Of a stretch of DNA of 64,000 nt, positions 53,938 to 64,000 are shown piece after piece. Position numbers and translations under genes: made by a program. Within the stretch, counting starts at the first letter, position 1, and the number at the start of each line of letters is the position of its first letter. A model generated the notes under the pieces. It worked only from the letters and a program-made list of their open reading frames with translations, was not told the DNA's origin and did not search any database. The DNA lies in the NCBI GenBank assembly GCA_033557465.1, contig CM066031.1, forward strand, positions 1,225,655,312 to 1,225,719,311, written 5' to 3'. This DNA comes from Ichthyophis bannanicus. Its lineage: Eukaryota; Chordata; Amphibia; Gymnophiona; Ichthyophiidae.

Positions 53938-54285
53938 CAATGTTCCCTCTAATTTTCTGTAGGCTGTGTGCGCATAAACTATCAGCTGTGCAGCTTTTGA
54001 AGGAAGGTTAAATTTTTGTGCACCACATGACGACACTCGGAGTTCTATACTTTAAAATTTGACTACAGTCAGAATACAGTATGTACACCACATTGATTGC
54101 ACTAGAAAATATTGTAGAACTTGTGAAAACCATAAATACACAACAACTTTTCAATTTTAAGAACGTCTGTGTTGTTTTCTATCAGAATCAGAACTGTAAT
54201 TTTTGTGCGCTCTGTTGTAAAGTAAGTGCGCTCACTTGGCGAGGTGTGTGCGCGCGCACCCGCACACAGCTTAGAGGGAACAGTG
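53938..54285. mobile_element. hAT MITE in piggyBac transposase
   Basis: Termini CAATGTTCCCTCTAA and (from the right) CACTGTTCCCTCTAA, one mismatch in 15. 8-bp duplication GTCCCGAC at 53930-53937 and 54286-54293. 348 bp, no ORF. Confidence 0.95.
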
Positions 54286-54991
54286 GTCCCGACAAAAAAA
54301 CATGCATGATCTTGGACTATAATTCTAGTAAATGTGGAGTAGATATGGCAGATCAAATGTTGCGCACGTATACCACAAAACGAATGACAAGACGCTGGCC
54401 AGTGACAATCTTCTACAATATGTTGGACATCAGTGCTTTGAACGCCTTCATTGTTTGGATGTCACTAAATCCAGAATTGCAGTCCAAGTCAAAGCACAGA
54501 CGTCGTCTATTCCTCTTGGAATTAGGAAAGCAGCTGCTTCAGAGTAATTGCAGCGAGACTTCTTCCAGCATTGAAGAAGCCACTGATGCTGTTTGCAATG
54601 TCGGGATCCCAAAGAAAAGGGCAAGGTGTCACTGCTGTTCTAGAGAAAAAGACAAGAAAAGCAACCTAGTCTGCACCTCCTGCAAGCGCAATGTTTGTAA
54701 AGGACATTCAGAAATTGTCTGTGTCTCATGCAAATGACTGTAGAACTTTACTGTGTCCATCAAGTGCATGCAAAAAACTGCTTTCATGGCAACTCTTCTT
54801 CATGTAATTTTATGATGAAGCATTAAATTTCAAAACATTTAACCTTCATATAATAAATAATTAATTTGGAATAATATTTTGTCTGTTTAGTTTAAAATTT
54901 TCATGGTTAACAATTAAAATTCGTGGTGGGGAAATTTATGACCCCAACGGTATTCAGTGTGTGCAAAAAAACTCGGTAATTCCGGGGTTAA

Positions 54992-56320
54992 GCGATTTTG
55001 GGCTTTGCATATCATTTACTTAGTGAATCGGCTGCCAATCTAACTAACATTATATTTGTTCAGCAGCCTAGTGACTCCTCCCTAGTTAGAAACGATTTTA
55101 AGTAAAGTAACTGGCATAACACTAGCTCAATCAAGCCTTCCGCCTCATAAAAGGGAACATAAGCTAGTACCAAAAAAAGAGGGAGAACTCCCTTCTAAGA
55201 CCTGCGCTCCTCTTGCAGCACATTGCAAGGAGGAAAACAACAAACTAAACGCTTCTGCCAATCGGATCGGCGTCACTATCTGGGCGGGGAATAAGAGAGC
55301 CGGGTTAACGCATTTTGCGAACAGCCTGGTATGGGAAAATACCGGTGCAGCTTACTGAACCGGCTCCAATAGCAGGTTCATAGCATAGAGATATTTTTTA
55401 ATAAACTGCCTTGCGAGAAGCTGTTGGACTAGCAGGGTCTAGAAAGCAGCTTAGCATGAGCAATGATGAGGCAGATTTTTTAAAGTAAAGGAAGAAGCAG
55501 CAGAATTTGTTTTTGTCCTGGGTCGCCTGTCTCTTTTTCCCCCTCGCAAATTGTGGTGCTCATAGTAGACTTATGGAGAAAAGGTAGGTGATTCTTAGAA
55601 ATTAAACTTTTAAATTGTCATACTGTAGAAAGAACTGTGTTTATATAGCGGGTCTGTTATGTTCAAACAGCAGGAAAACTTGTCAGCTAGTATACAAAAT
55701 TAGTTTTCATGACAAGTATTTTTTGCTTATTTGTAAGAAACCCAGTTGTTTTATCTCCATACTTGACTTTTTCTTTTGCAATATAAAAATTACGTTTCCG
55801 TTGTTGTTTAGAAACTTTCGGTTGCTCTTTGGGCTTCTAGCTGAATTGCAGCTCAGCCCAAATTAGTGCGTTGATGTCTTGCCTTTTCCGAGAACTACTT
55901 ACCGGTAGTTTGTTCTTTTCTCAAAAATTGATATTTTACTGAAAATGGCATGGTGTACTAAGTGCAGATCAATTCACATGCTCATGTTCTTTTTATCCAT
56001 CTATTTAATTTCGACTACATTAGTATTTATGTTGACTTCCGTGCAAAAACAGTAGGCTGCAAATACAGCAGTATGAGACCGTATCGCACCCATGCCGAAA
56101 GATGTTCACTGGCTCCCAATACTTCGGCAGATTTGGTTTCAACTATGTACAATAATTTCTAAAGGTTATGGCCGTTCAAGGGTATTGGGTCCCTTGGGTG
56201 AACCTCCCATCACCCCACCCCCCGACATTTTAATGATTAAGCTCAACAATGATGATCATGGAAAGATCACTTCTCCCACAAAAATCTTGTAAAAAACGCA
56301 TAACTGTACATCATATTTTA
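54992..56320. other. No gene recognised
   Basis: No convincing ORF. 55270-55400 has a mixed-GC part. 56170-56220 (GGTATTGGGTCCCTTGGGTG) could be an old MITE end. Nothing assigned. Confidence 0.45.
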
Positions 56321-56599
56321 ACATATTAGACTCTGCTTTGTATGTGTGTGAGCCCTCTGTTCCTGCCCTCAGCTCTTTCGCGCACCTTCCCGTCCGCAGT
56401 TACTGCCTGATCATTTTTTCTCTTACCGCGGGTTGCTACGGCTCTCTCCCTTGGGCTCCAGACAGTGCCGTCATCCTCAGTGCTGGAACGGCCACCATGG
56501 AGGCCCCTGTGCACAGCATCCCAACAAACATGACTGCTGACCCCATGCATCACAAGCACCCACATCCACCCCCTGCAATGAACTAGGGAGTCACAGCAC

Positions 56600-58680
56600 C
56601 GCTGGAGAACATGCTGTCTGCTCACTGTCCCCTATTCCCACACGAGCATAGTCTGTCACAGGATGGAGGACAGTTTCTTGGGAACCCTTTCTCATCCAGA
56701 GAGGAGGTTCCAGATCTTTTATATTCAAAGTTCCTATCCCTACCAACAAACGGGACTTCCAGTCAATACTCAAAGCCTGCAGTGCCCCCAAACAAGTCGT
56801 AGCCCTGTTGGTTCACCAGAACTCCAAGATCTGCAGCCATTCATCTGGAAAAATCCTGTGTCTATACATGCTACCTCCTGGCGACTTGACCTTAAGAACA
56901 ATGTACTTCCGGCACCGGGGTTTGATCATCAGCAACTACCTCACCAATCAGTAATGTCTGAAGCCATCCTTAAGAAGTCAGAAACCTCTAGATCTGCCTT
57001 CCAGACATCTTTGGGTAAAGAACAACAAACCCTAGATGCCATTGATCGCATATCTTACCAGAGCAACCTTCTCACCATGTGAATACTACCACATCAACTT
57101 CAGATCCTGTATTATCACCATGATTTGATCTTACAACTGGATGACACCCAGGCCTTGACAGTGGAGGAGCAGCCTCAGCTTACCAATTTACACAAATCAT
57201 ATAATCTGTACCACCTATGATGATTCTATGGTCTGCTCCGCCACCACAGCTGTTTTTGCCAGATGCACAACCTGGTTAAGGGTGTCCTGGCCTGCGAGAA
57301 GACTATTACGACTGGCTTGCAGATGCGTCTTGCCATGGTGATAGTCTTTTCGGATCCAAGGTACAAGAAGCGGCTTCAGAGGTGAAGGACCATTCTTCCA
57401 CTGGCTGAGAACGGGTGGCGAGCCTACAGAACATACAATGCATCCCAGACAATCTCAGTTGCTTCAGTATTGGAGGGCATACCATTACTGATATTTCCAG
57501 CAGTTTTACCCTCATCGGAGATATCAGACGTATCCCAGACAACCATTACAACATCCTGCCACTCAAAGATACCCTCAGTGCTCCAGACAACAGGAACGAA
57601 AACAACTCTCCAACCCAACCCCTGCCCCCAAATCCAACCCCAATTTTTGACTACCTACCAGTAGCAGGCAGAATTCAGCACTTCAGAGAGGCCATAACCT
57701 AGGATCACTGGGTACTCAACATTGTACAGGAGGGAGGGGGGGGGTACAAGATCAACTTCATGACTCTTTGCCTCCTTCTCCTGACCCCAGTGTGGCCAAG
57801 CATTCAGCTCAGCACCTGCACATTCTGGAACAGGAAGTTACCAAACTCCTTTACAATCAAGCCATCACAGTAGTTCCTCAAGACTAACATGACCAAGGTT
57901 TCTACTCATATTTTTTCCTGATTCCGAAAAGGTCTGGAGGGTTACATCTCATCCGAGATCTCAACTGTTCTATCAAACGAGAAAAATTCAGAATGAACTC
58001 CCTCAGTACCATCCTCCTCCTTTTGCTGAGTCAAAATGCTTGGCTAGCTTCTCTGGACCTGAAAGATGCCTACACTCACATACCCCATCCACTCCTTGCA
58101 CTGGAAATACCTTAGATTCAAATTCAAGAGTCAGCATTGCTAGTACAAAGTCCCCCCCCCCCCCTTTGGCCTTTCCACTGCACCCTGAGTATTTACAAAA
58201 TGTCTGGCAGTAGTTGCTAGCCATCTCAGGCAACAGGGTCACTACATCTATGCTTACTTTGATGATTTGGCTCATATCGTCCTACTCAGAGGTGACCACG
58301 TCAGCCCAGTGCCTGTGACCTCAAGTGACCATATCCCTTCTCCATGCTACAGGTTTTGTCATCAACACACAAAAATCAGAAGTTTGAACCACAACAAAAT
58401 CTATGTTTCATAGGGCTGCATATACAGTAGACACCTTTCTGTGAAAGACCTTCATTCAGGGAACAGGCACAGACTCCTCCAACACCTCAGCAGCAGGATT
58501 CTTCATCGACAATCCATAACTGCCGCATTTTGCTGCAATTGCTGGGACACATGGTAGCCTCAGTACATGTGATTTCCCCTCGCATCTCTCTGTCAGGATT
58601 ACAAACCACATCAGTTTGTTTCCACCTCTCAGCCATAGCAACTACACATGTTCTCGTGGATGCATTCCCCTGTTTGCCTT
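56600..58680 (+). pseudogene. DIRS-type retrotransposon remnant (gag and RT)
   Basis: Gag piece near 57300-57400: one frame reads DWLADASCHGDSLFGSKVQE, matching the W-L ... G-x-x-LF-G Gag motif. RT region 57720-58520 in shifting frames: FYS-type and LIPKRSGGLHLIRDLN-like block near 57915, SLDLKDAYTHIPHP near 58047 (motif A), FTKCLAVVASHLRQQGHYIY near 58192, and YFDDLAHIV near 58255 (motif C). Then LLGHMVASVHVISPRISL near 58536, the RNase H region. Stops and frameshifts throughout. The tyrosine recombinase was not found. Inactive. Confidence 0.75.
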
Positions 58681-58685
58681 TGGAG

Positions 58686-59092
58686 AAGTGTAGTTGCTTA
58701 CCTGTAATGGGGGTTCTCTGTAGATAGCAGGAATATGCAGCCACACTCATTTACCCACCTCCCCTTAAAAAAAAATGAACAAAGAGGAAGCACAGCGGCA
58801 CAAGGACCGCGAACAATCTTCACACCCACAAAACACAGTGGACAAGCATACATTTCAAGGGCCATTGGACACTTTTTGTGAAAGAGGAGCTCTGCAGCTA
58901 TGGATGAAATTGATCAGATGGGAACCACAGACGGGAAAATGCACGCATGCTGAGAAATCCAAAGGACCTCTTTGAGTTGGGGGAGAGTTCAGCACACAAG
59001 CGCTGCCGGAGAACGACATCTATGGAGCGTGGCTGCATACCCCTGCTGTTTACGGAGAACCCTCATTACAGAATAGCAATTACACTTTCTCT
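58686..59092. mobile_element. Fold-back element beside DIRS
   Basis: Left arm GTGTAGTTGCTTACCTGTAA, TGGGGGTTCTCTGTAGA, GCAGGAATATGCAGCCAC. Right arm GTGGCTGCATACCCCTGCTG, GGAGAACCCTCATTACAG, AGCAATTACACTTTCT. Arms of about 65 bp, with a 280-bp centre. Either a MITE or a terminal structure of the DIRS remnant. Confidence 0.65.
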
Positions 59093-59124
59093 GGCTGTCA
59101 AGGTCTATTATTTTGTTTAGATGG

Positions 59125-59190
59125 CTGCCGATTTTTGCCGCCCCTCAGAAGCTGATGTCCTAGGCAGTTGAGCCAGTACTGGGTAAAGCT
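59125..59190. mobile_element. hAT-like terminal scrap
   Basis: TTTGCCGCCCCTCAGAAGC with TGTCCTAGGCAGTTGAGCC resembles the CCTAGGC... ends at 3100 and 5930. Confidence 0.35.
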
Positions 59191-59379
59191 CATGGAAATC
59201 GGGCCCCAAATTCTTTGCTTTCTTTTCACTCAGACAAATGCTCAGATCATTATATGAAGCTCAACTGATTATTCCATCCATAAAAAGTGCTAGATTACCT
59301 AAACTCACACACAGGCATTTTCTTGTGCTACAGCCATTTGGAGGTTCTTGCCACTAGAAGTATGTCTTGTACCTGATCT

Positions 59380-59830
59380 GTTACATAGTAACATAGTAAA
59401 TGACGGCAGATAAAGACCAGTATGGTCCATCTAGTCTGCCCACTAAGATGGCAAGAGTAGGTGCACCTGTCACTCTGTGCAGGCTACCCTTCCCCATGTC
59501 TTTGTTTAGGGGTGTAGGACACCCCTGTTTGTTGAGAAATTAGATAGTTAAGTTAATTTTGATTTTATCTTTTTGCTGCAAAGGGATTCACTGTGTCTAT
59601 CCCGTGCCATTTTGAATTCTGTCACTGTATTTGCCCCCACCACTTCCATCGGGACGGCATTCCAAGCATCCACCACCCTTTCAGTGAAAAAGTATTTCCT
59701 GACATTGCCTTTCAATTTACCCCCTTGCAGCTTCATGTTTTACAGCTTTCCTGTCTTTGGAAGAGGTTTGTTTGTTCATTATTTCTCTTTAACTTTTTAA
59801 AGGTCTGAATCATATCTCCCCTTTTGTTGT
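59380..59830 (-). pseudogene. CR1-like LINE 3' end
   Basis: Starts (reversed tail) with TTACATAGTAACATAGTAAA, then GGCAGATAAAGACCAGTATG. Minus frame 59548-59736 reads KYFFTERVVDAWNAVPMEVV, the C-terminal block of CR1-like ORF2. Same tail family as 12195-12310. 5' truncated. Confidence 0.85.
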
Positions 59831-60180
59831 TGTTGTTATATGTGATATTAGATGCCCTTTATGCTGATCCTCTTTATTGCATTTCTCACTTAAGCTGGCT
59901 CATTGCACTTATCAATTCTGTGCTGGTGTAATTACAGTTGGTTTTATATAATATGATTTTTGGATAATAACATTTTTGTGAGAGAGAATATGCTGTATTA
60001 TGATGAATTGTATATTTGCAGTAATTGATGTATTGTCTTTTAATGCTGTGACAAGCTTTGAGCACATAATGGGAAAGAATATAAGAAATAACGTTGACTA
60101 GTTTATGCAGACACACTGCAAACTCTCTAAATGAGCCTTTATTCTGCTTTCTAAATCCATAATGTCATCATCTCTGATTA
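59831..60180. other. No gene recognised
   Basis: AT-rich. Minus frame 59886-60116 is low-complexity and unsupported. Confidence 0.45.
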
Positions 60181-60182
60181 TA

Positions 60183-61116
60183 TGAGGTCTGTCCAAAAAG
60201 AAAGCAAACTTGCTAAAGAGGGCGCCAGTGAGCCAACACAGCAGACTCTCGATAATGGTGATGTGTAGAGGTGACTTTGAGCTTTAGCCTCCCACTTCCT
60301 CGATCACGCCACGTGAATTAGTTAAGGACTACATGCAGTAGAATGAACTCGTCTCATATGACATGTTTCAGAAATAGCAAAAGGCACAACAGGAGATCTT
60401 TCAGAGTGAATTTCAACTTCAGGAACAAAAAGAAGGCCACAGAGGCCAAATCTGGAGAGTAGGGAGGCTGCGGGACTAGAGACATCTTGTAATTTGCCAA
60501 AATTTCATGGATAAGGAGCAATGAATGATTGTGACATGGTTTGCTTTTTGCTCATCTATCCAGAGATGTGGGACAAATTTTGCAGCAACATGATGCATCT
60601 AAAGTTGCGGGAGACAAACTTTTACTGATGCCTATTTCTTCAGCAACTTCACATACATAGGTGATGATTTTCAAGAATCAAAGCACGCACTTTCTTAATG
60701 TGGTGATTGTCAATTGACATGGAATGCTGTTCAGTTTTGGGATAGTCTTCAGTGGACGTTCTACCCGATTTGAAATGTCGGTACCATTCATAACATTGTT
60801 TGCAGCTTAAACAATCCTCTCCATGCTTGCTGCAACATCTGAAAAGTCTTGGTAAAAGTCAGTCTCATACGAATTTCATGCAAACGCATTGCTGTTCAAG
60901 ATCCTTCATATTTCAACTTGCTAGAAATAGCAAAAGGCACATGGGACGAGTTCACTCTACTGCATATAGTCCATAACTAATTCACGTGGCGTGATCAAGC
61001 AAGTGGAAGGCTACAGCTCAAGCTCACCACTACACATCACCATTATCGTGAGTCTGATGTGTTGGCTCACTGGCACCCTCTTTAGCAAGTTTGGTTTCTT
61101 TTTGGAAAAACCTCCA
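60183..61116 (-). mobile_element. mariner-type element with very long inverted repeats
   Basis: TA flanks at 60181-60182 and 61117-61118. Left end TGAGGTCTGTCCAAAAAGAA; right end (reversed) TGGAGGTTTTTCCAAAAAGA. The repeat continues about 190 bp inward (AACTTGCTAAAGAGGGCGCC, ACGCCACGTGAATTAGTTA, TAGCAAAAGGCACA occur on both sides inverted). The minus strand at about 60420-60470 reads PPYSPDLASVAFFLF, the mariner PPYSPDLAPxDFxLF signature around the second catalytic Asp. Total 934 bp, shorter than the usual 1.3 kb, with stops: inactive and internally deleted. Confidence 0.88.
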
Positions 61117-61118
61117 TA

Positions 61119-61857
61119 TATTTAATGTATTTGTAAATTGTTTTTCTCAAATTATTCCAAACATTATGTCTGCTACTAATAGTTGAAATATCCATGGCCA
61201 GGTTTCAAATCATAGGAAACTGGGAGGGAGGGGAAGGAATGGGCTTCTCCTGCTTTCACCCACTGACATCATCTCTTCCTGATCCTCCCTTCTCATCTTT
61301 GCACTACTTACCTTATAGTCAGAGCGCTGTCTCCACAGCAAGAACAGCAACTTTGCAAATTCAGTGTAGGGAATGTGAGTCCTTGTATGTTGACAAGCTT
61401 TGTAGTATCCCATCCCTCTTCCTGCATGAGACCCCTATAAAGGAAAAGTGGCAAACCCAGATGGAGGTAAGGTGAAGGAGTTGATGATGGTAAGTCTCTA
61501 GAGTGTTGCTGCTGCCACTAAGAGATGGTATTGGCGATAGTTCTTTACATGGCCTATACCAGAATCTGGTCCTAGAAGTGTCTTTGACTATCTTTGTCTG
61601 TGCAAGAGTCTAGACTCTCTATTCCTGGAATCACCACTAAATTTTCTACTTATACACTATATGATGAGGATTGTTTTTGTTAGCCTAAAGATCATTATAC
61701 GCTTTTTGCTACTATATTAAACATTTTGTAAAATGTGCTTCCTGTTTCTAGGTCTTCCTTATAATATGCCTGCATACTGTGAAACACATGATGTGCATAA
61801 CTGTGTCCGGCTCATTTCTTAACTGCATATATTCTGTAACTTGCGTGTACTAGTAAG
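61119..61857. other. No gene recognised
   Basis: Frames at 61194-61475 (both strands) have no motif. Confidence 0.45.
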
Positions 61858-62827
61858 GAAATCCACAGTACTACCTTTTAACTTTCGAAAGGGAGACTAT
61901 GATAAAATGAGGAAAATAGTTAAGAAAAAACTAAAAGGAGCAGTTGCAAAGGTTAAAGACTTACATCAAGCTTGGATGTTGTTGAAAAATACTATCTTGG
62001 AAGCCCAGACCAGCTGTATTCCACGCTTTAAGAAAAGTGGAAGGAAGTCCAAAAAACTGCCAGCATGGTTTAAAGGTGAGGTCAGAGAGGTTGTTGCCAA
62101 AAAAATCATCTTTGAAGAAATGGAAAAAAGAGCCAAACGATGAAACCTGGAAACAGCACAAGCACTGACAAGTCAAATGCAAGGCATTGATAAAGCAGGC
62201 AAAGGGAGAATTTGAGAAGAAGCTTGCTGCGGAAGCAAAAATGCAAAATAAAGATTTTTTTCAAGTACATTCGTAGCAAAAAACCTGTGAGAGAGTCAGT
62301 TGGTCCATTAGATGATAGAGGAGTTAAAGGGGCACTAAGAGGCGACAAGGCGATAGCGGAGAGACTGAATGAATTCTTTGCTTCAGTCTTTAATGAGGAA
62401 GATGTAGGGATGTTACCCATGACTGAAGTGGTATTTAAAGGTGCGGAAGAATTGAAGGAAATATTGATACATCGGGAAGATGTATCACAACTATTAGATA
62501 AACTGAAGAGTAGCAAATCACCTGGGCCGGATGGTATACATCCAAGGGTGTTGAAAGAACTGAAATATGAGATTGCAGACCTGCTATTAGTAATCTGTGA
62601 ACTATCATTAAAATCATCTCTAATACCTGAAGATTGGAGGATTGCCAATGTAACACCAATTTTTAAAAAGGGTTCCAGGGGTGATCCGGGAAACTACAGA
62701 CCGGTGAGCCTGATGTCAGTACCGGGAAAAATGGTAGAAACAATCATAAAGAATAAAATTACTCAGCATGTAGATAGTCATGGCCTAATGGGAGACAGCC
62801 AACATGGCTTTAGACAAGGAAGATCTT
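61858..62827 (+). pseudogene. CR1-like LINE (family A), linker and RT start
   Basis: First piece 61841-62143 reads PFNFRKGDYDKMRKIVKKKL, ILEAQTSCIPRFKK and LPAWFKGEV, the linker between endonuclease and RT. After a frame break (about 62143-62212) the second piece has ERLNEFFASVFNEEDVG, SKSPGPDGIHPRVLKEL, IPEDWRIANVTPIFKKGS, YRPVSLMSVPGK and SQHGFRQGRS. The coding sequence is cut at 62827 by GGGGTATATTTACTAAA DNA. Overlaps and is very similar to 14119-15900. Endonuclease and motif C are absent here. Confidence 0.9.
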
Positions 62828-62852
62828 GGGGTATATTTACTAAACTGTCTTA
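62828..62852. mobile_element. Terminus of another GGGGTATG-family copy
   Basis: GGGGTATATTTACTAAACTG precedes TCTTA and the terminus of element C. Either a separate copy into whose end element C inserted, or a duplicated terminus. Confidence 0.6.
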
Positions 62853-63304
62853 GGGGTATGTTTACTAAAGTGCGGTAAACGTGAATAACCCGCGTTGTAC
62901 GACGTTAACGATCGTAAGTGCAGTATAATGCGCGTAATCACGTGCCAACGACCGTTAACGTCATACTACGCGCGTTAACCGTAGTTAACGATCGTAAAGC
63001 CCCGCGGTGCGTTAAAGCGGCGCAGAAGGTGGAGAGTGGGCGGAGAGAAGGGGTCAATGGGCGGAGAGTGGGCGGGGAGAGGCTCCCCTCACACTAACGC
63101 GCTGAAGTGCAGAGCTCAATTCCAACGCGAATGAAAACCTGTCGTTAAAGGCATATTAAAGGGAAGAGGAACCATTTCCGTCAGCAATGTACAGCAAAAC
63201 CGGGGAAACCTACAAAACGTGAGCAGTGTGATACATGTGCACAGAACAAAATTGCAAATAAAACTTTAGAATGACCACAAGAAACAGTGTAAAAATTATA
63301 ATTC

Positions 63305-63487
63305 AGCTGGGCAACAGTGATAGCAATGGGCAACAATAAAAAACACTCCCAGGAAGGCTTCAAAAAAAAGAAATGATGTGTGGAAGGGTCTACACTCCGT
63401 AGACCCTTTCAAAAATCATTTCATCTTATTGGAGCTGTCCTGGGAGTGTTTTTTATTGTTGCCCATTGCTATCACTGTTGCCCAGCT
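63305..63487. repeat. 50-bp perfect inverted duplication in element C
   Basis: 63305-63354 and 63438-63487 are exact reverse complements over 50 bp. An inner hairpin (AAGGGTCTA / TAGACCCTT) forms the loop. Element A has only the first arm, diverged, so the second arm arose by inverted copying. Confidence 0.93.
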
Positions 63488-63639
63488 TGGTTATGGGTGT
63501 GTGCCCCTGTTTTTGAGGTCGTTTTGGAGGTTTATGTGCACGTTTGTCTTCATACAAGGTAAATGAGCCCACAGTAAAATTGTGCAGAGCACAGTTTCTG
63601 ACTCGTCAGGCCAGTTCTCCTACCTCCAGGGACTGCACT

Positions 63640-63735
63640 GTCTCTGTGGCCACAGTGTGGTGCAACGGACACAGCCAGTGCCTGTAAGACCAGAGAGTCA
63701 CAGGTTCAAATCCCAGCTGGGGCTCCTGCCAACCC
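63640..63735 (+). other. tRNA-like module of element C
   Basis: GTGTGGTGCAACGGACACAG (A-box-like), CCTGTAAGACCAGAGAGTC and AGGTTCAAATCCCAGC (consensus B-box GGTTCAAATCC). The best-preserved module of the family; still no full acceptor stem. Confidence 0.6.
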
Positions 63736-64000
63736 AGTCCCCATAGTTTTACCCACCACTAAACAGTGATAGTACAGACACTCCTTTATTGCAGAGACCA
63801 TACGCATGGTTAATACACCTATATTTTAGCACACCAAACACAGACACCATAAACAGGCGCATTACCTAGAGCAGAGTCTCGCAAATGCAGTCCTGGAGGG
63901 CCCCACACCATTCAGGTTCCATGCTGCCTCTAATAAAGATGCCTGTGCTGCATATCTATGCACCACCCCCATGGTATGCAGATGTAGCTCATGCATTTTT

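Larger units (their letters stand above)
52209..54737 (+). pseudogene. piggyBac transposase, broken
   Basis: Cut-and-paste transposase. The N-terminus (about 52209, KRKYSAALVREIL) is followed by an acidic Asp/Ser tract, as in PGBD-type proteins. A SINE interrupts at about 52380-52681. TGA stops are at 52789 and 53032. The core frame 53065-53952 has FQCFLGLLILSGV, then the DDD residues: VTVDEQ (D128), MLCDSATSY (D160) and VTVDNFF (D207). A hAT MITE interrupts at 53938-54285; the reading frame is the same on both sides of the duplicated target. The last part has KCGVDMADQMLR and a C-terminal Cys/His-rich domain (CHCC, CTSCKRNVCKGH, CVSC), the zinc-binding domain typical of piggyBac. Dead by four lesions, though the catalytic residues remain. 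Confidence 0.9.
51712..54991 (+). mobile_element. piggyBac-type DNA transposon
   Basis: TTAA at both ends (51712-51715, 54988-54991). Inverted termini CCCTGGGAGTACCG (left) and, from the right, CCCCGGAATTACCGAG. TTAA duplication and CCC(T/C)GG start are diagnostic of piggyBac. Subterminal GGGGTCAAAAGTGACCCC palindrome. It encodes one transposase in pieces (52182-54737) and contains a SINE and a hAT MITE as later insertions. Confidence 0.92.
62853..64000. mobile_element. Large TIR element C (GGGGTATG family), left part
   Basis: Terminus GGGGTATGTTTACTAAAGTG. Shares with element A the blocks GGGTCAATGGGCGGAGAG, GTCAGCAATGTACAGCAAAA and CAAAACGTGAGCAGTGTGAT, then jumps to the tRNA-like module and the segment ending near 20780 of A. 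It lacks about 600 bp present in A (19400-19960) and one module. The right end is outside the window. No transposase visible. Confidence 0.85.

Noticed and set aside
54081..54310. ATG at 54081 as the start of a separate gene with the Cys-rich domain
   Set aside because: That N-terminus is translated hAT MITE sequence; the rest is the C-terminus of the piggyBac transposase.

Overview
This window is vertebrate nuclear DNA that consists almost wholly of transposable elements in successive nested layers. I see no host exon, rRNA gene or functional tRNA gene. The mix of CR1-like, L2-like and L1-like LINEs, a SCAN-type-gag Gypsy element, DIRS remnants, piggyBac, mariner, hAT miniature elements (MITEs) and a tRNA/MIR-type SINE points to a large amphibian-like genome. 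A caecilian or another large-genome tetrapod is possible, but that is inference only. Strand usage, AT-rich LINE tails and intact target-site duplications are all typical of eukaryotic intergenic or intronic DNA.

Layout. 0-5 kb: CR1-like LINE fragments in both orientations. 5.6-6 kb: a hAT MITE with an 8-bp target duplication. 6.5-12.2 kb: L1-like ORF1 and ORF2 remnants carrying L2 pieces and a CA microsatellite. 12.2-16 kb: CR1-like LINE pieces, including a 5'-truncated copy with an open 553-codon reverse transcriptase frame. 18.8-23.8 kb: a 5.04-kb element with GGGGTATGTTTACTAAA inverted termini, full of tRNA-like modules and short palindromes. 24-30 kb: LINE, MITE and SINE remnants. 30-41 kb: an L1-like ORF1 remnant interrupted first by an L2-like LINE with about 930 open codons, then by a young LTR retrotransposon. 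43-51 kb: DIRS gag remnant, then another L1-like ORF1 remnant split by a second (3.54-kb) GGGGTATG element and by an L2. 51.7-55 kb: a TTAA-flanked piggyBac element broken by a SINE and a hAT MITE. 56-59 kb: degenerate DIRS element and a fold-back. 60-61 kb: mariner with very long inverted repeats. 61.9-64 kb: CR1-like LINE cut off by a third GGGGTATG element that runs off the window.

The most notable object is the LTR retrotransposon at 34098-40826 (minus strand). Its two 1530-bp LTRs differ at only about six positions and are flanked by an AAACG duplication. Gag has a SCAN-like C-terminal segment and a zinc knuckle. Pol follows in the same frame after one UAG codon and is arranged protease - dUTPase - reverse transcriptase - RNase H, with no integrase. 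The pol stop codon lies at the very edge of the 3' LTR. Each LTR also carries an open frame of about 310 codons upstream of its poly(A) signal, a layout reminiscent of retroviral LTR-encoded accessory genes.

The second notable object is the GGGGTATG terminal-inverted-repeat family. Three large copies (18782-23825, 45307-48844, 62853 to beyond the end) share termini but have very different interiors. The interiors include arrays of tRNA-like modules, clusters of GGTGCCTTATAAGGCACC-type palindromes, a G-rich minisatellite and long hairpins. No transposase for this family is visible here.
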